Positions 1 through 7,640 of a stretch of 64,000 nt of DNA are shown in pieces; the first letter of the stretch is position 1, and every line of letters begins with the position of its first letter. Both the position numbers and the translations under genes were made by a program. The DNA comes from Rhodococcus sp. 4CII (GTDB taxonomy: Bacteria; Actinomycetota; Actinomycetes; Mycobacteriales; Mycobacteriaceae): NCBI RefSeq assembly GCF_014256275.1, contig NZ_JACCFE010000002.1, forward strand, positions 7,255,501 through 7,319,500, written 5' to 3'. The notes beneath the pieces are model-generated. The model worked only from the letters and a program-made list of their open reading frames with translations, was not told the DNA's origin and did no database searches.

Positions 1-1
1 C

Positions 2-1087
2 CGCAACCCTGACGGTTTCGATCTCGCCTACCAGTCGGGGCAGTCGGGCACATCCGGGCAGGGTGCGCTTCCCGGCACTTCCGGCAGCTTCGGTGCGCTG
101 GACGGCAAGGTGGCGTCCTTCTGCTCGGAGGGCGACCTCACGTGCTCCGCGCCCGAGAACATCGCTCTGCTGCAACTGGCGATCAACGTGGGTAGGCAGC
201 TGAACGTCGACTCCCTTCAGAAGGACGGACTGACCCCGGCGACGGGACAGGACCTCGTCGTGGTGCTGGGGCAGGTCGCGCTCGCCGCCTTCGCGGACAT
301 TCAGGCGCAGGGTGATTGGATGCAGTCCGACGAGACGTTCCTCGACGTCCTGGTCAAGGTGTCCGATCCTGCCTACAAGCCGGGCACCGTGACAACGGCG
401 GCGAGTGCACAGACCGGCCCCATCTCGTCGAACAAGGCGGTCGACCTGGTGTACCTGCCGACGAAGGTGCGGAACGAGATCATCGGATTCATCGAGGACA
501 ATGAAAACACCATTCAGGTGGCGATGAGCGATCCGTACCAGCAGACGCTGGGCGAGGGCACCGGCCACCACTTCGACTACTGGCGGGATGCGAACGCGGG
601 CGATGGGAAACCCTTGACGTCTGCCCAGTACGCGGCGGCCTGGCTGACGCACCTTGCCCAGGAGGCGGAGAAGGGGAAGCAGAGTGCCGCCGTTGCGGAG
701 CCGTCGACGGCGAAGCTTGCTGCGGCATCCACGAAGTCGGCGGAGGTGACGTCGGTGGCCCCGACCACCGACAGCGCGAAGAAGCCTCAGCTGGCGAGCA
801 GCGCAGGCTCCACGACGCAAACGACCAGCGGCTCGGTGACCCCCACGACGACCCCGACAACGGTTGCGACGACCAGTTCGCCGGCATCCGTGCCCGCGTC
901 CTCGGCGGCCGCCCAGGTAGTGGCGGAGACGACGGCGCCGGTGTCGGAGCCGCAGACCGCGGTGGAATATGAACCCGAACCGACGACGACGATCACGACG
1001 GCGGTGGAGCCCACGCAGACCGAGGTGTCGCGGTCGGCAACCACCACCCCGGTCGTGACCACGACTCGTCAGCCCGCGGTCGGTTGA
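2..1087 (+). CDS. Cutinase-family secreted esterase, 5' truncated by window edge
   Basis: The reading frame is open from base 2, so the N-terminus lies outside the window; 361 residues are visible. A CSEGDLTC segment (codons from about 122) matches the cutinase C-x2-G-D-x2-C block that carries the catalytic Asp and a disulfide. A later HHFDYW segment resembles the catalytic-His block. The nucleophile Ser motif would be upstream. The last ~140 residues are Ala/Thr/Ser/Pro-rich and low complexity, like a cell-wall-spanning or glycosylated tail. Cutinases hydrolyse ester bonds of cutin, lipids or polyesters outside the cell. Family assignment rests on the disulfide/Asp block and general layout; substrate is unknown. 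Confidence 0.6.
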   Translation, partial: RNPDGFDLAYQSGQSGTSGQGALPGTSGSFGALDGKVASFCSEGDLTCSAPENIALLQLAINVGRQLNVDSLQKDGLTPATGQDLVVVLGQVALAAFADIQAQGDWMQSDETFLDVLVKVSDPAYKPGTVTTAASAQTGPISSNKAVDLVYLPTKVRNEIIGFIEDNENTIQVAMSDPYQQTLGEGTGHHFDYWRDANAGDGKPLTSAQYAAAWLTHLAQEAEKGKQSAAVAEPSTAKLAAASTKSAEVTSVAPTTDSAKKPQLASSAGSTTQTTSGSVTPTTTPTTVATTSSPASVPASSAAAQVVAETTAPVSEPQTAVEYEPEPTTTITTAVEPTQTEVSRSATTTPVVTTTRQPAVG

Positions 1088-1106
1088 CACGGGCTCAGCG
1101 CGTCTG

Positions 1107-1430
1107 TCAGTGACCTGCCTCGTCGGTCAGTGACTCGCCCTCGAGTGCCTTGATCCGACGTCGTTCGAGTAGTACCAGCGTCGTGCCGAGCACGAGGCAC
1201 AGCACGCACCCGATACCGCCGATGAGGGCCCACCCTTCGAAGCCGTAGCCTGCTGCGACGAGCGTCAGCCCGAGCACCGCGATGCCGGCGGCGATCAGGA
1301 TGTATCCCGGCCAGTTTCGACCGTCGGTGATCGCCTCACCGGCATGATTGCGCATCGTGTGCGCAGCGTCCTGGGGTCCGTGTTCGGAAGGGAGTTTTCG
1401 GCTCGGTCCGTTGTCCGGCTGATAGGTCAC
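1107..1430 (-). CDS. UsfY-like two-TM membrane protein
   Basis: This 107-residue protein has a hydrophilic N-terminus, the segment DGRNWPGYILIAAG, and two hydrophobic helices (about 38-60 and 66-88) followed by a charged tail. The layout and the DG-x2-WPG entry to the first helix resemble mycobacterial UsfY, encoded near usfX-sigF. Start is GTG at 1430, with AGGAGGA five bases upstream. Anti-sigma and SigF genes lie 3 kb away, which supports membership of a SigF stress island. Molecular function is unknown. Confidence 0.55.
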   Translation of the reverse strand: MTYQPDNGPSRKLPSEHGPQDAAHTMRNHAGEAITDGRNWPGYILIAAGIAVLGLTLVAAGYGFEGWALIGGIGCVLCLVLGTTLVLLERRRIKALEGESLTDEAGH

Positions 1431-1461
1431 TACAGTCCTCCTGGGCTCGACAGGTGTTGCG

Positions 1462-1605
1462 TCAGTCGGTGTCGACGTCGTCGGATTCCTCCGCCAACTC
1501 GGGCGCGTGCTCTCTGGTGGCCATGCCGCCGTCCCTGCCGTGGTCCACGGGACCCGGGCGGCCGCCCTTCGGTTCGTCCTTCTCGCGGTGCTTGTCCTCG
1601 GCCAT
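1462..1605 (-). CDS. Small hydrophilic stress-island protein (47 aa)
   Basis: ATG at 1605 is preceded by GAGGAGAG at good spacing, giving a 47-residue, strongly charged protein (Lys/Arg/Asp/Glu/Gly/His rich) with no hydrophobic core, so it is probably disordered. A longer reading to 1683 lacks a ribosome site and would include the promoter. A SigF-type promoter ends about 30 bases upstream, which makes this a likely direct SigF target. No family is recognised. Confidence 0.55.
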   Translation of the reverse strand: MAEDKHREKDEPKGGRPGPVDHGRDGGMATREHAPELAEESDDVDTD

Positions 1606-1634
1606 GTGTGCTCTCTCCTCGTCTCCCGTGCCGC

Positions 1635-1660
1635 CTACCCGGGAGCCTTCTTGGCGAAAC
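1635..1660 (-). promoter_or_regulatory. SigF-type promoter for the 47-aa gene
   Basis: Read on the minus strand: GTTTC (1660-1656), a 15-base spacer, then GGGTAG (1640-1635). This matches the actinobacterial SigF consensus GTTT-N15-17-GGGTA. The predicted transcript would begin about 25 bases before the ATG at 1605. Match and spacing are read directly; use by SigF is inferred from the nearby sigF. Confidence 0.55.
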
Positions 1661-1679
1661 ACGATGGCTCCCACGCACT

Positions 1680-2213
1680 TCACCGAGCGGGGGATCCGTC
1701 TTCACCCGAACGGTGCCGCGATTGCAGGATCGCGGCGAAGATTCCGAGTCCGACGAACATGGCGAGGGCGACCGCGGCGGCGATCGCCCCGGCGACGGGT
1801 GACAGCACGAAGCTGAAGATCAGGGTCACCACGCCGATCAGCGCCAACCCGAGGGTGGCGATTCCACACATCGCGAGGCGGTGCGATGCGGCGACGAGTT
1901 CCCGGAGCGCGTGGCGGCGGAAGAGCATGCGATGCAATCCGGCCGGGGCCACCAGCAGCATGGTCGACGTCACCGACAGCGCGACGGTCGCGAGATAGAT
2001 GGCCACCTCGCCGTCGGTGAGGTCCTCGAAACGCTGCTGGAACGGCAGCGTCAACAGAAAGCCGGTGAGTAGTTGCACTCCGGTCTGCACGACGCGCAGT
2101 TCCTGAAGCAGACCGTTCCAGTTCCGGTCGAGCCTCTGGGTGTCGGTCTCGTGGCGGGCGCGGAAGTTCCAGTTCGCATCGTCCCGATCGAGTCCTCGGG
2201 TGTCCATCGGCAT
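1680..2213 (-). CDS. DUF6328 family membrane protein
   Basis: The 177-residue protein has an N-terminal hydrophilic stretch, then LLQELRVVQTGVQLLTGFLL followed by LPFQQRF, and four hydrophobic segments with AGLHRMLFRRHALR between the second and third. This is the pattern of the uncharacterised actinobacterial DUF6328 proteins. Met codons at 2213 and 2207 are both possible starts. It is read in the same direction as its stress-island neighbours and separated from glsB by a hairpin. Function unknown. Confidence 0.6.
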   Translation of the reverse strand: MPMDTRGLDRDDANWNFRARHETDTQRLDRNWNGLLQELRVVQTGVQLLTGFLLTLPFQQRFEDLTDGEVAIYLATVALSVTSTMLLVAPAGLHRMLFRRHALRELVAASHRLAMCGIATLGLALIGVVTLIFSFVLSPVAGAIAAAVALAMFVGLGIFAAILQSRHRSGEDGSPAR

Positions 2214-2241
2214 CGAGGACCCATTATCGGATGGGAATGCA

Positions 2242-2278
2242 CCGGGGCCCGCCCATCGGTGCGATGGACGGGCCCCGG
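2242..2278 (-). terminator. GC-rich hairpin downstream of the GlsB gene
   Basis: A 17-base stem (2242-2258 with 2262-2278, 16 of 17 paired) with a 3-base loop lies between the glsB-like stop at 2295 and the DUF6328 start at 2213. There is no U-tract, as is common for actinobacterial stem-type terminators. It probably separates the two transcripts. Confidence 0.6.
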
Positions 2279-2294
2279 ATCGGGAAACCGAGAA

Positions 2295-2558
2295 CTACCG
2301 TTTGCCGGTGACGAGTTTGACCAGGAACAGGAGTATGACGGCGCCGAGGAGGCATGTGAAGAAACTGAACCAGAGACCGCCCCCTTCGACGTCGGTACCG
2401 AAGAGTTTGAGGATGAAGCCGCCGAGCAGTCCACCGATGACGCCGACGACGATATTGAGGATGATCCCCATCTGAGCATCGGTCTTCATGATCTTGCTGC
2501 CGATCCATCCGGCGAGACCGCCGATGATGATCCAGCCCAGAATTCCCAGTCCTAGCAC
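2295..2558 (-). CDS. GlsB/YeaQ/YmgE family stress membrane protein
   Basis: This 87-residue protein is almost entirely hydrophobic: three helices with the Gly-rich pattern LGWIIIGGLAGWIGSKI and VGVIGGLLGGFIL typical of the GlsB/YeaQ (transglycosylase-associated) family. These are small inner-membrane proteins induced by stress; no enzymatic activity is established. Start is GTG at 2558 with AAAGGA eight bases upstream. It lies between CsbD and DUF6328 genes, bounded on both sides by hairpins. Confidence 0.8.
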   Translation of the reverse strand: MLGLGILGWIIIGGLAGWIGSKIMKTDAQMGIILNIVVGVIGGLLGGFILKLFGTDVEGGGLWFSFFTCLLGAVILLFLVKLVTGKR

Positions 2559-2603
2559 GTATCAGTCCTTTCGAAAGGTGGCGAGTGGCCTGGCGTGGCC
2601 GAT

Positions 2604-2628
2604 GCGGGCCGGATCGCGTCCGGCCCGC
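2604..2628 (-). terminator. Perfect 10-bp stem downstream of csbD-like gene
   Basis: GCGGGCCGGA (2604-2613) pairs perfectly with TCCGGCCCGC (2619-2628) across a 5-base loop, just past the csbD stop at 2636. A likely intrinsic, U-less terminator for the CsbD transcript. Confidence 0.6.
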
Positions 2629-2635
2629 ACGCGTC

Positions 2636-2872
2636 TCATTGTTCGGCGCGTTGGCGTGCTTCCTGAGCCTCGGCTTTGCCGCGCGCCTTTTCCGCTTCGG
2701 CTTCCTTCTCGGCCACCTCGCGCTGGGCGGCGGCCTTGTCCTGCTGCGCCTTGCCCTCGCGGGTGAGGTCGTCCTGACCGGTCACCGCACCCGCGGCTTC
2801 CTTCGCTTTACCTTTGACGTCTTCGACGACGCCCTTGACGGCCTCTGCCGGTCCGCTCGTGTTCTCAGCCAT
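2636..2872 (-). CDS. CsbD-like general stress protein
   Basis: This 78-residue highly charged protein carries VVEDVKGKAKEAAGAVTGQD and a following DLTREGKAQQDKAAAQ segment, the CsbD signature, then an Ala/Glu/Lys/Arg-rich probable coiled coil. CsbD proteins are abundant in stationary phase and are sigma-B controlled in Bacillus; their activity is unknown. ATG at 2872 has GAAAGG upstream. Neighbours Dps and GlsB are also stress genes. Confidence 0.8.
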   Translation of the reverse strand: MAENTSGPAEAVKGVVEDVKGKAKEAAGAVTGQDDLTREGKAQQDKAAAQREVAEKEAEAEKARGKAEAQEARQRAEQ

Positions 2873-2914
2873 GGTCGTGACCTTTCGGTTGTGGAAGTGG
2901 GGAACTGACGGTAT

Positions 2915-3454
2915 TCAGCGCGCCTGCGTGGCGGCCTGCTTCTCGGTGTGTGCGCCGTCGGTGGACAGGTTGCCACCCGAGTTCTCGAGGTGGGCGCGCA
3001 CGAACCACTGGAACTTCTCGAGTTCACCGGTCTGCCCGATGAGCAGGTCCTCGGTGATCGGGTCGAGGTCGCCGGTCTCGGAGATCGCCTTGCGGTTGTC
3101 CTCGACGACACCGCTGTAGACGAGATCGAGTGCGCCCAGATGCGCCTGCGCCGTGTCGCGCTTTACCGAGTAGTCGTCCCAGGTGCGGTCGCGGGCGATC
3201 GCGGCCGGGGTGCCGTCCGGCGATTGGCCGAGAGCCGCGATCCGTTCGGCGACCGCGTCCGCGTAACCACGCACCAACTCGACCTGCGGGTCGATCATCT
3301 CGTGTACGCCGATGAAATTCGGGCCCACGACATTCCAGTGAATGTGCTTGAGCGTCAGGTGCAGATCGTTGTAGGCGCTGAGCCGCTTCTGAAGTATGTC
3401 GGCAACTCGCGCTCCCTGCTCGTCGGAAAGACCTGGCACGGTGAACTTCGACAT
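2915..3454 (-). CDS. dps: Dps family DNA-protecting ferritin
   Basis: The 179-residue protein carries the Dps ferroxidase region: LHLTLKHIHWNVVGPNF followed by GVHEMIDPQVE, with the conserved His, Asp and Glu iron ligands contributed across subunits. The C-terminus (about 160-179) is a hydrophilic tail. Dps dodecamers oxidise and store Fe(II), limit Fenton chemistry and in many species bind DNA in stationary phase. ATG at 3454 has GAGAGGA seven bases upstream. A possible SigF-type promoter lies about 100 bases upstream. Confidence 0.92.
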   Translation of the reverse strand: MSKFTVPGLSDEQGARVADILQKRLSAYNDLHLTLKHIHWNVVGPNFIGVHEMIDPQVELVRGYADAVAERIAALGQSPDGTPAAIARDRTWDDYSVKRDTAQAHLGALDLVYSGVVEDNRKAISETGDLDPITEDLLIGQTGELEKFQWFVRAHLENSGGNLSTDGAHTEKQAATQAR

Positions 3455-3819
3455 TCTCGGTCCTCTCTTTCGCTACTACCTGCCGTCGGATCTACGGCGT
3501 CATCCGAAAAATTCGGCACCGCACGCCGTGAGCGGCGGATCAACCCTTCGCGTACCCCTGGTCGGGATTTTCGAATCACGGGTCCGCGTTCGGTGACGCA
3601 CCGTTCCTCCCTCGTCCGCTGAAGTTCCGACGACACGACCGTACTACAAAATCTATGCCTCGCAAAACAGATCTTCTATGGATCGGATGCCGGATGCGAC
3701 GAGGTCGGTACATCTCGATTCGGCAAACGCTCGGCCCGAACGGCCGCGCACCCCCGAGGGCAGGCACTACGTTCGGTCCAATTCGACCGGATGTCGACCG
3801 TTTACGCCGAGGAGAAGCG
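3455..3819. other. Divergent intergenic region between dps and the csp operon
   Basis: No convincing gene is seen here. It holds the probable dps promoter on the minus strand and the leader of the small membrane peptide/cold-shock pair on the plus strand. Confidence 0.5.
3552..3577 (-). promoter_or_regulatory. Possible SigF-type promoter of dps
   Basis: Read on the minus strand: GATTC (3577-3573), 15-base spacer, GGGTAC (3557-3552). The -10 matches SigF well; the -35 is one base off GTTTC. Spacing is identical to the two better sites at 1635-1660 and 4212-4237. Confidence 0.35.
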
Positions 3820-3915
3820 ATGATCAACGTGGTTCTGCTTGTGGTCCTACTCGTCGCGAGCCTGGGCAGCGGAGCCGCGCTCCGCGGCCTGGCCGATCGG
3901 AGGGCGGCGCGGTGA
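3820..3915 (+). CDS. 31-aa single-helix membrane peptide, coupled to csp
   Basis: ATG at 3820 follows GAGGAGAAGCG, a good ribosome site. The peptide is one hydrophobic helix (VVLLVVLLVASLGSGAAL) with a basic C-terminus. Its TGA overlaps the GTG of the cold-shock gene (GTGA), so the two are probably translationally coupled. It may be a real micro-protein or a leader that loads ribosomes onto csp. No family recognised. Confidence 0.5.
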   Translation: MINVVLLVVLLVASLGSGAALRGLADRRAAR

Positions 3916-4157
3916 GCGCGGGGGACACGCTGCCCGCCAGGCACTCGACGCCGCTTCGCACGGGCACGGTGCGGTGGTTCAACGCCGAACAGGGGTTCGG
4001 ATTCCTCGCGCCTACCGACGGATCCGACGACATCTTCGTACATGTCTCCGAGATCGCCGGTGACGGCCACCGCATCCTCCTGGAGGGTCAGCACGTGCGT
4101 TTCGCCGTCTGCCGAACCGACACGGGCGATCAGGCGCGGGACGTGCGGATCGCCTGA
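3912..4157 (+). CDS. Cold-shock domain protein
   Basis: The 81-residue product starts at GTG 3912, overlapping the preceding stop. It has a ~17-residue N-terminal extension, then the cold-shock domain: TGTVRWFNAEQGFGFLAP with RNP1 (GFGFLAP) and DIFVHVSEI as RNP2. These aromatic residues bind single-stranded RNA or DNA and act as nucleic-acid chaperones. The N-terminal extension and variable C-terminal half (ILLEGQHVRFAV) are slightly unlike classical CspA. It sits immediately upstream of the anti-sigma/sigF pair. Confidence 0.85.
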   Translation: MSAGDTLPARHSTPLRTGTVRWFNAEQGFGFLAPTDGSDDIFVHVSEIAGDGHRILLEGQHVRFAVCRTDTGDQARDVRIA

Positions 4158-4211
4158 CTCCGCGGCCGGGGGGCCGATCGCGTCGGAGGTTCACACTTTG
4201 TTTCGTCGACG

Positions 4212-4237
4212 GGTTGAGGGTCGCGGCAGCTGGGTAC
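4212..4237 (+). promoter_or_regulatory. SigF-type promoter of the anti-sigma/sigF operon
   Basis: GGTTG (4212-4216), 15-base spacer, GGGTAC (4232-4237). Transcription would begin near 4244, about 40 bases before the anti-sigma start. It resembles the autoregulated usfX-sigF promoter known in mycobacteria. Match is by eye. Confidence 0.5.
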
Positions 4238-4282
4238 GCTGCCGGAAGTCGCAGAAACCGACGACACAGACGTGGAGTGCAG

Positions 4283-4717
4283 ATGGCCGAGGTCGGCGAG
4301 GTAAGGCGTATGAAAACGAGATCCGGTGTGCCCGTGGAACTTCGTGTGGCAGCGGAGTTCGAGCAATTGCCCGTCGTGCGCGCCGTCGCGGAAACTCTCG
4401 CCGTCCTGGGAGACTTCACGCTCGACGACGTGGCCGACATCAAACTGGCCGTGGACGAAGTGTGTTCGGAGCTGATCGCGGCGGCGCCCGGAAGTGCCGA
4501 ACTGACGTGCTCGTTCGCTGTCACGGAGACGGGGTTGCACGTGACGATCCATGCACCCCTCACCCGCGGCGGGGTGCCCAACCGAGAGAGTTTCGGGTGG
4601 CACGTGCTCGAAACATTGATGAACGCTGTCACGGTGTCGGAAGCCTCCGCCGCCTCCGACGGATCCGCCGGGCGGGCGGTGTCGGTCGAACTGGTCAAAT
4701 ACCGGGGCATCGTCTAG
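4283..4717 (+). CDS. SigF-specific anti-sigma factor (RsbW/UsfX-type ATPase fold)
   Basis: Start ATG at 4283 (GGAG upstream) gives 144 residues. The helix FTLDDVADIKLAVDEVCSEL corresponds to the N-box region of GHKL kinase-fold anti-sigma factors; the canonical Asn is replaced by Glu, as sometimes occurs in UsfX-like proteins. Such proteins hold SigF inactive until released by STAS antagonists or redox signals. The stop TAG shares a base with the GTG of sigF, so stoichiometric coupled synthesis is likely. STAS protein at 9080-9535 is a possible antagonist, though distant. Confidence 0.8.
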   Translation: MAEVGEVRRMKTRSGVPVELRVAAEFEQLPVVRAVAETLAVLGDFTLDDVADIKLAVDEVCSELIAAAPGSAELTCSFAVTETGLHVTIHAPLTRGGVPNRESFGWHVLETLMNAVTVSEASAASDGSAGRAVSVELVKYRGIV

Positions 4718-5514
4718 TGACGCCCGTTTCGGAGCGCGGCGAACGACACCACCCCGGCAGAGACGACTACAAGGACGTGGCGCCTGCGATTGCGCGCCTC
4801 CGAGCGTCCGACGAGTCCGCCGGCGAGACGTCCGCGCTGCGCGACGACATCATCACCCGATGCCTTCCACTCGCCGACCACATCGCGCGCCGATTCGGCG
4901 GCCGCGGGGAGGCCCACGAGGATCTACTTCAGGTCGCCCGGCTCGGTCTGGTCAAGGCGGTCGACCGCTTCGACCCGGACCGCGGCTTCGACTTCGTGTC
5001 GTACGCAGTGCCGACGATCATGGGGGAGGTGCGCCGCTACTTCCGCGACACGGGCTGGTCGATGCGGGTTCCCCGGCGCATGCAGGAACTCCACGCGTTG
5101 ATCACCAAGGCCGTCGACGAGCTGTCGCAGGAACTGGGGCGGTCGCCGTCGGCCAGCGAGATCGCGGCCGAACTGGAACTCGACGTGCGGGAGGTGTCCG
5201 AGGGCCTGCTCGCGAAGAACGCCTATCAAACCTTGTCGATGGATGCCGCCATGGGTGATGATCCCGACGACCTTCCCCTCGCCGAGACGCTCGGCGAGGA
5301 GGATCCCGAGCTCGCGAATGTCGAGAGCCACGCCTCGGTGCGGCCCGCCCTGGAGAAACTCCCACCGCTCGAACGACGCGTCCTGATGTTGCGTTTCTTC
5401 GGATCGATGACACAGACGGAAATCGCCCAGCGCGTGGGCGTCTCACAGATGCAGGTGTCGCGCATCCTGTCGCGCACCCTGTCGGGGCTGCGGGAGCAGC
5501 TCGGCGGCGGCTGA
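4717..5514 (+). CDS. sigF: RNA polymerase sigma factor SigF (SigB/SigF/SigG family)
   Basis: Start GTG 4717 overlaps the anti-sigma stop; 265 residues. Region 2: EDLLQVARLGLVKAVDRFDP then FDFVSYAVPTIMGEVRRYFRD and TGWSMRVPRRMQEL; region 3: LSQELGRSPSASEIAAEL; region 4: LPPLERRVLMLRFFGSMTQT with VGVSQMQVSRILSRTLSGLR. This is a full-length group 3 stress sigma factor. It is expected to transcribe GTTT-N15-GGGTA promoters, of which three candidates lie in the same island. Regulation is expected through the upstream anti-sigma factor. Confidence 0.93.
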   Translation: MTPVSERGERHHPGRDDYKDVAPAIARLRASDESAGETSALRDDIITRCLPLADHIARRFGGRGEAHEDLLQVARLGLVKAVDRFDPDRGFDFVSYAVPTIMGEVRRYFRDTGWSMRVPRRMQELHALITKAVDELSQELGRSPSASEIAAELELDVREVSEGLLAKNAYQTLSMDAAMGDDPDDLPLAETLGEEDPELANVESHASVRPALEKLPPLERRVLMLRFFGSMTQTEIAQRVGVSQMQVSRILSRTLSGLREQLGGG

Positions 5515-5548
5515 CCCGGGACGGCTCCGGTCGAATCCGCGGGTTTCC

Positions 5549-6718
5549 ATGTTCTCCGCGTCGGGCACACGACCCGCAATGATTCGATGGATGGAGAAGA
5601 AGCCGTTGCCCCGAGGATGGAGTACGCGGCGTCTGCGCGCCTGGGCGGGACACGGCCGGCACACCGCGGTGGTGCAATCGGTGAAAGCGGCTGTGGCCGC
5701 CGTGCTCGCGTGGATCCTGGTCGACCACATACTCGGGTTGCCGCAGCCGTTCCTCGCACCCTACGCGGCGGTGTTCATGATCGAGGTCACCGTGTCGCGA
5801 TCGCTGCGGGTCGCCGGTGAACAACTTGCGGCGGTGTCACTCGGCGTGGTGCTGGCCGCGGCGGTGGGTGCTCTGGTGGACTCGATCACCGTCGGAGTGG
5901 GTGTGACGGTACTGGTGGGCCTGCTACTCGGCCGCTGGCGCCGATTCGGTTCGAGCGGCGTGTGGGTTGCGGTCACCGCGCTGCTGATGGTGACGTACGG
6001 AGATTCCGATCAACCGGGGATGCTCGGAGAACGCATCCTGGAAATCGCACTGGGTGCGGCCACCGGCGTCGCCGTGAACGCACTGCTTCTGCCCCCGCTG
6101 TATCTGGCACGGTCGGAGCGCGCGCTGACCGGGCTCGGTTCGACGGCCACCGCGCTGTTGCACGACGTCGCCCGGGAACTGAGAGAACCGGGCACCGCCG
6201 AACCCGGCCGGTGGAACAAGTGGTCGGCGGAGGTCCGGTGGCAATTGGACGATGCACTCGACGCGGTGGCGTGGACGGAGGAGAGCGCGCGGGGCAACTT
6301 GCGGCGGTCGGCCACTCCCGCTGCGGCAGGAACGCAGTGGCGACGATCCGTCGTGACCCTCTCGGAGGGTTGGCCCCTCTGCACGGAGATCGTGCGGGCC
6401 GCTCAGCTCGCGGTGACACCGCACCCCCCGTTCGGTCCCCTCGCACCCGAGATCCGGGACGGTGCCGCCGCGTTCCTCGAGTCGCTCGCCGACCTGATCC
6501 GAGCCGAGTTCGCCTTCCACGACGACCGCGAGGGGTGCCGCACCGCAGCCCGGACCGCGGAGGCGCAGCTCCGCGGCTTCGAGGACGCCGTCGCCTGTTC
6601 CGAGAATCCGACCCGCGGCTCGTCGATGAGCGCCGGCAGCCTCCTGCGGCCGTGTTCGGCGGCGCTGCGCCTGCTCACCGGGGAATCCGCCGCCGTGCAC
6701 GGGTGGCGACGGCGTTAG
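5549..6718 (+). CDS. FUSC-family aromatic-acid exporter-like membrane protein
   Basis: About 389 residues. The N-terminal half has six hydrophobic segments (for example VQSVKAAVAAVLAWILVDHI, FLAPYAAVFMIEVTV, ILEIALGAATGVAVNALLLP), then a cytoplasmic Arg/Ala-rich helical half. This is the half-size layout of the FUSC/ArAE family associated with export of aromatic acids or fusaric acid. No ribosome site distinguishes starts at 5549, 5579 (MIRWMEKK) or 5591. Downstream of sigF by 34 bases, so possibly co-transcribed. Substrate unknown. Confidence 0.7.
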   Translation: MFSASGTRPAMIRWMEKKPLPRGWSTRRLRAWAGHGRHTAVVQSVKAAVAAVLAWILVDHILGLPQPFLAPYAAVFMIEVTVSRSLRVAGEQLAAVSLGVVLAAAVGALVDSITVGVGVTVLVGLLLGRWRRFGSSGVWVAVTALLMVTYGDSDQPGMLGERILEIALGAATGVAVNALLLPPLYLARSERALTGLGSTATALLHDVARELREPGTAEPGRWNKWSAEVRWQLDDALDAVAWTEESARGNLRRSATPAAAGTQWRRSVVTLSEGWPLCTEIVRAAQLAVTPHPPFGPLAPEIRDGAAAFLESLADLIRAEFAFHDDREGCRTAARTAEAQLRGFEDAVACSENPTRGSSMSAGSLLRPCSAALRLLTGESAAVHGWRRR

Positions 6719-6845
6719 GGCGGGGATCGGTGGGCGGCAGAGGCCGCCGGGTCGAGTAAAGTCTTCTCGACGGTAGAGACAACTGCTGCGTTCGTTCAGT
6801 GGGTGTCCTGTCGGTTACACCCGGAATTTTGAGGTGTACCCGAGA

Positions 6846-7616
6846 ATGACCGAGACTGCAGGTGAGCACCCTGGGTCGCTGTCCCCTGACGTGGACGGCG
6901 CGACGATCGCCGCGCAGTTGGGTTCCCTGGCAACCGCACTCGACGAGTTCAATCGGAACTCCGGTTCGCAGATGGAGATGAGCCTGCTGCTCCAGCGGGT
7001 GTGCGAGCAGGTGGTGGACGCGATTGCCGGTGCCGACCTGGCCGGAATCTCGCTGTTGCGTGACGGGCACGTGGTGACGGTGGCGGGCACCGACGACGCG
7101 GTCCGTGCAATCGACATCGACGCCGTTCACGCGATCGACGGTGACTACTTCGGAGTCGCGGGAGCCCGGAAGGTGGTCAAGGCGCGGGTGGACGAGGCCG
7201 CGCGGCGCTGGCCGTCGGTCGCCGACCATCTCGGCCGGTCCGGCATGCGCAGTTTCCTGTCCGCGCCGCTCGCCGTCGACGAGGCCCTCGCCGGCACGCT
7301 GAACATCTACGGCACGGGCGATCACGGCTTCAGCGAACTCGACGCCGTGGTGCTACTCGTCTACACCACGGCGATCGAAGGTCTGCTGCGGAGTGCCCGC
7401 ACGGTCGAGCTGGCGAGAAACGAGGTCACGGGCCTCACGAGGGCGATGAAGACCCGCGCGGTCATCGAACAGGCCAAGGGAATCGTGATGGCGCTCCAGG
7501 GCGTGTCCGCCGAGCAGGCGTTCGAGATCCTCGTCGCCCAATCTCAGCAGGAGCACGTCAAGCTGGCGGAGGTGGCCCGGCGGATCGTGGACTCGGTCAC
7601 CAAGAATCCGGAGTGA
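6846..7616 (+). CDS. GAF and ANTAR domain RNA-binding regulator
   Basis: ATG 6846 (GAGG upstream; an alternative GTG lies at 6834) gives 256 residues. A GAF domain spans roughly 40-180, and an ANTAR domain lies near 190-245 with RAVIEQAKGIVMALQGVSAE then AFEILVAQSQQEHVKLAEVA. ANTAR proteins bind dual hairpins in transcripts and antiterminate; the GAF part probably senses a ligand or redox state. It has no receiver domain or adjacent kinase. A small inverted repeat (GTCGAG/CTCGAC, 6751-6771) lies upstream. Confidence 0.85.
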   Translation: MTETAGEHPGSLSPDVDGATIAAQLGSLATALDEFNRNSGSQMEMSLLLQRVCEQVVDAIAGADLAGISLLRDGHVVTVAGTDDAVRAIDIDAVHAIDGDYFGVAGARKVVKARVDEAARRWPSVADHLGRSGMRSFLSAPLAVDEALAGTLNIYGTGDHGFSELDAVVLLVYTTAIEGLLRSARTVELARNEVTGLTRAMKTRAVIEQAKGIVMALQGVSAEQAFEILVAQSQQEHVKLAEVARRIVDSVTKNPE

Positions 7617-7640
7617 CAGACCGTCCGGTGCGGCTTCCGG

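Noticed and set aside
2567..2578. CCTTTCGAAAGG palindrome near the GlsB gene start.
   Set aside because: It overlaps the ribosome-site AAAGGA of that gene and is explained by it.
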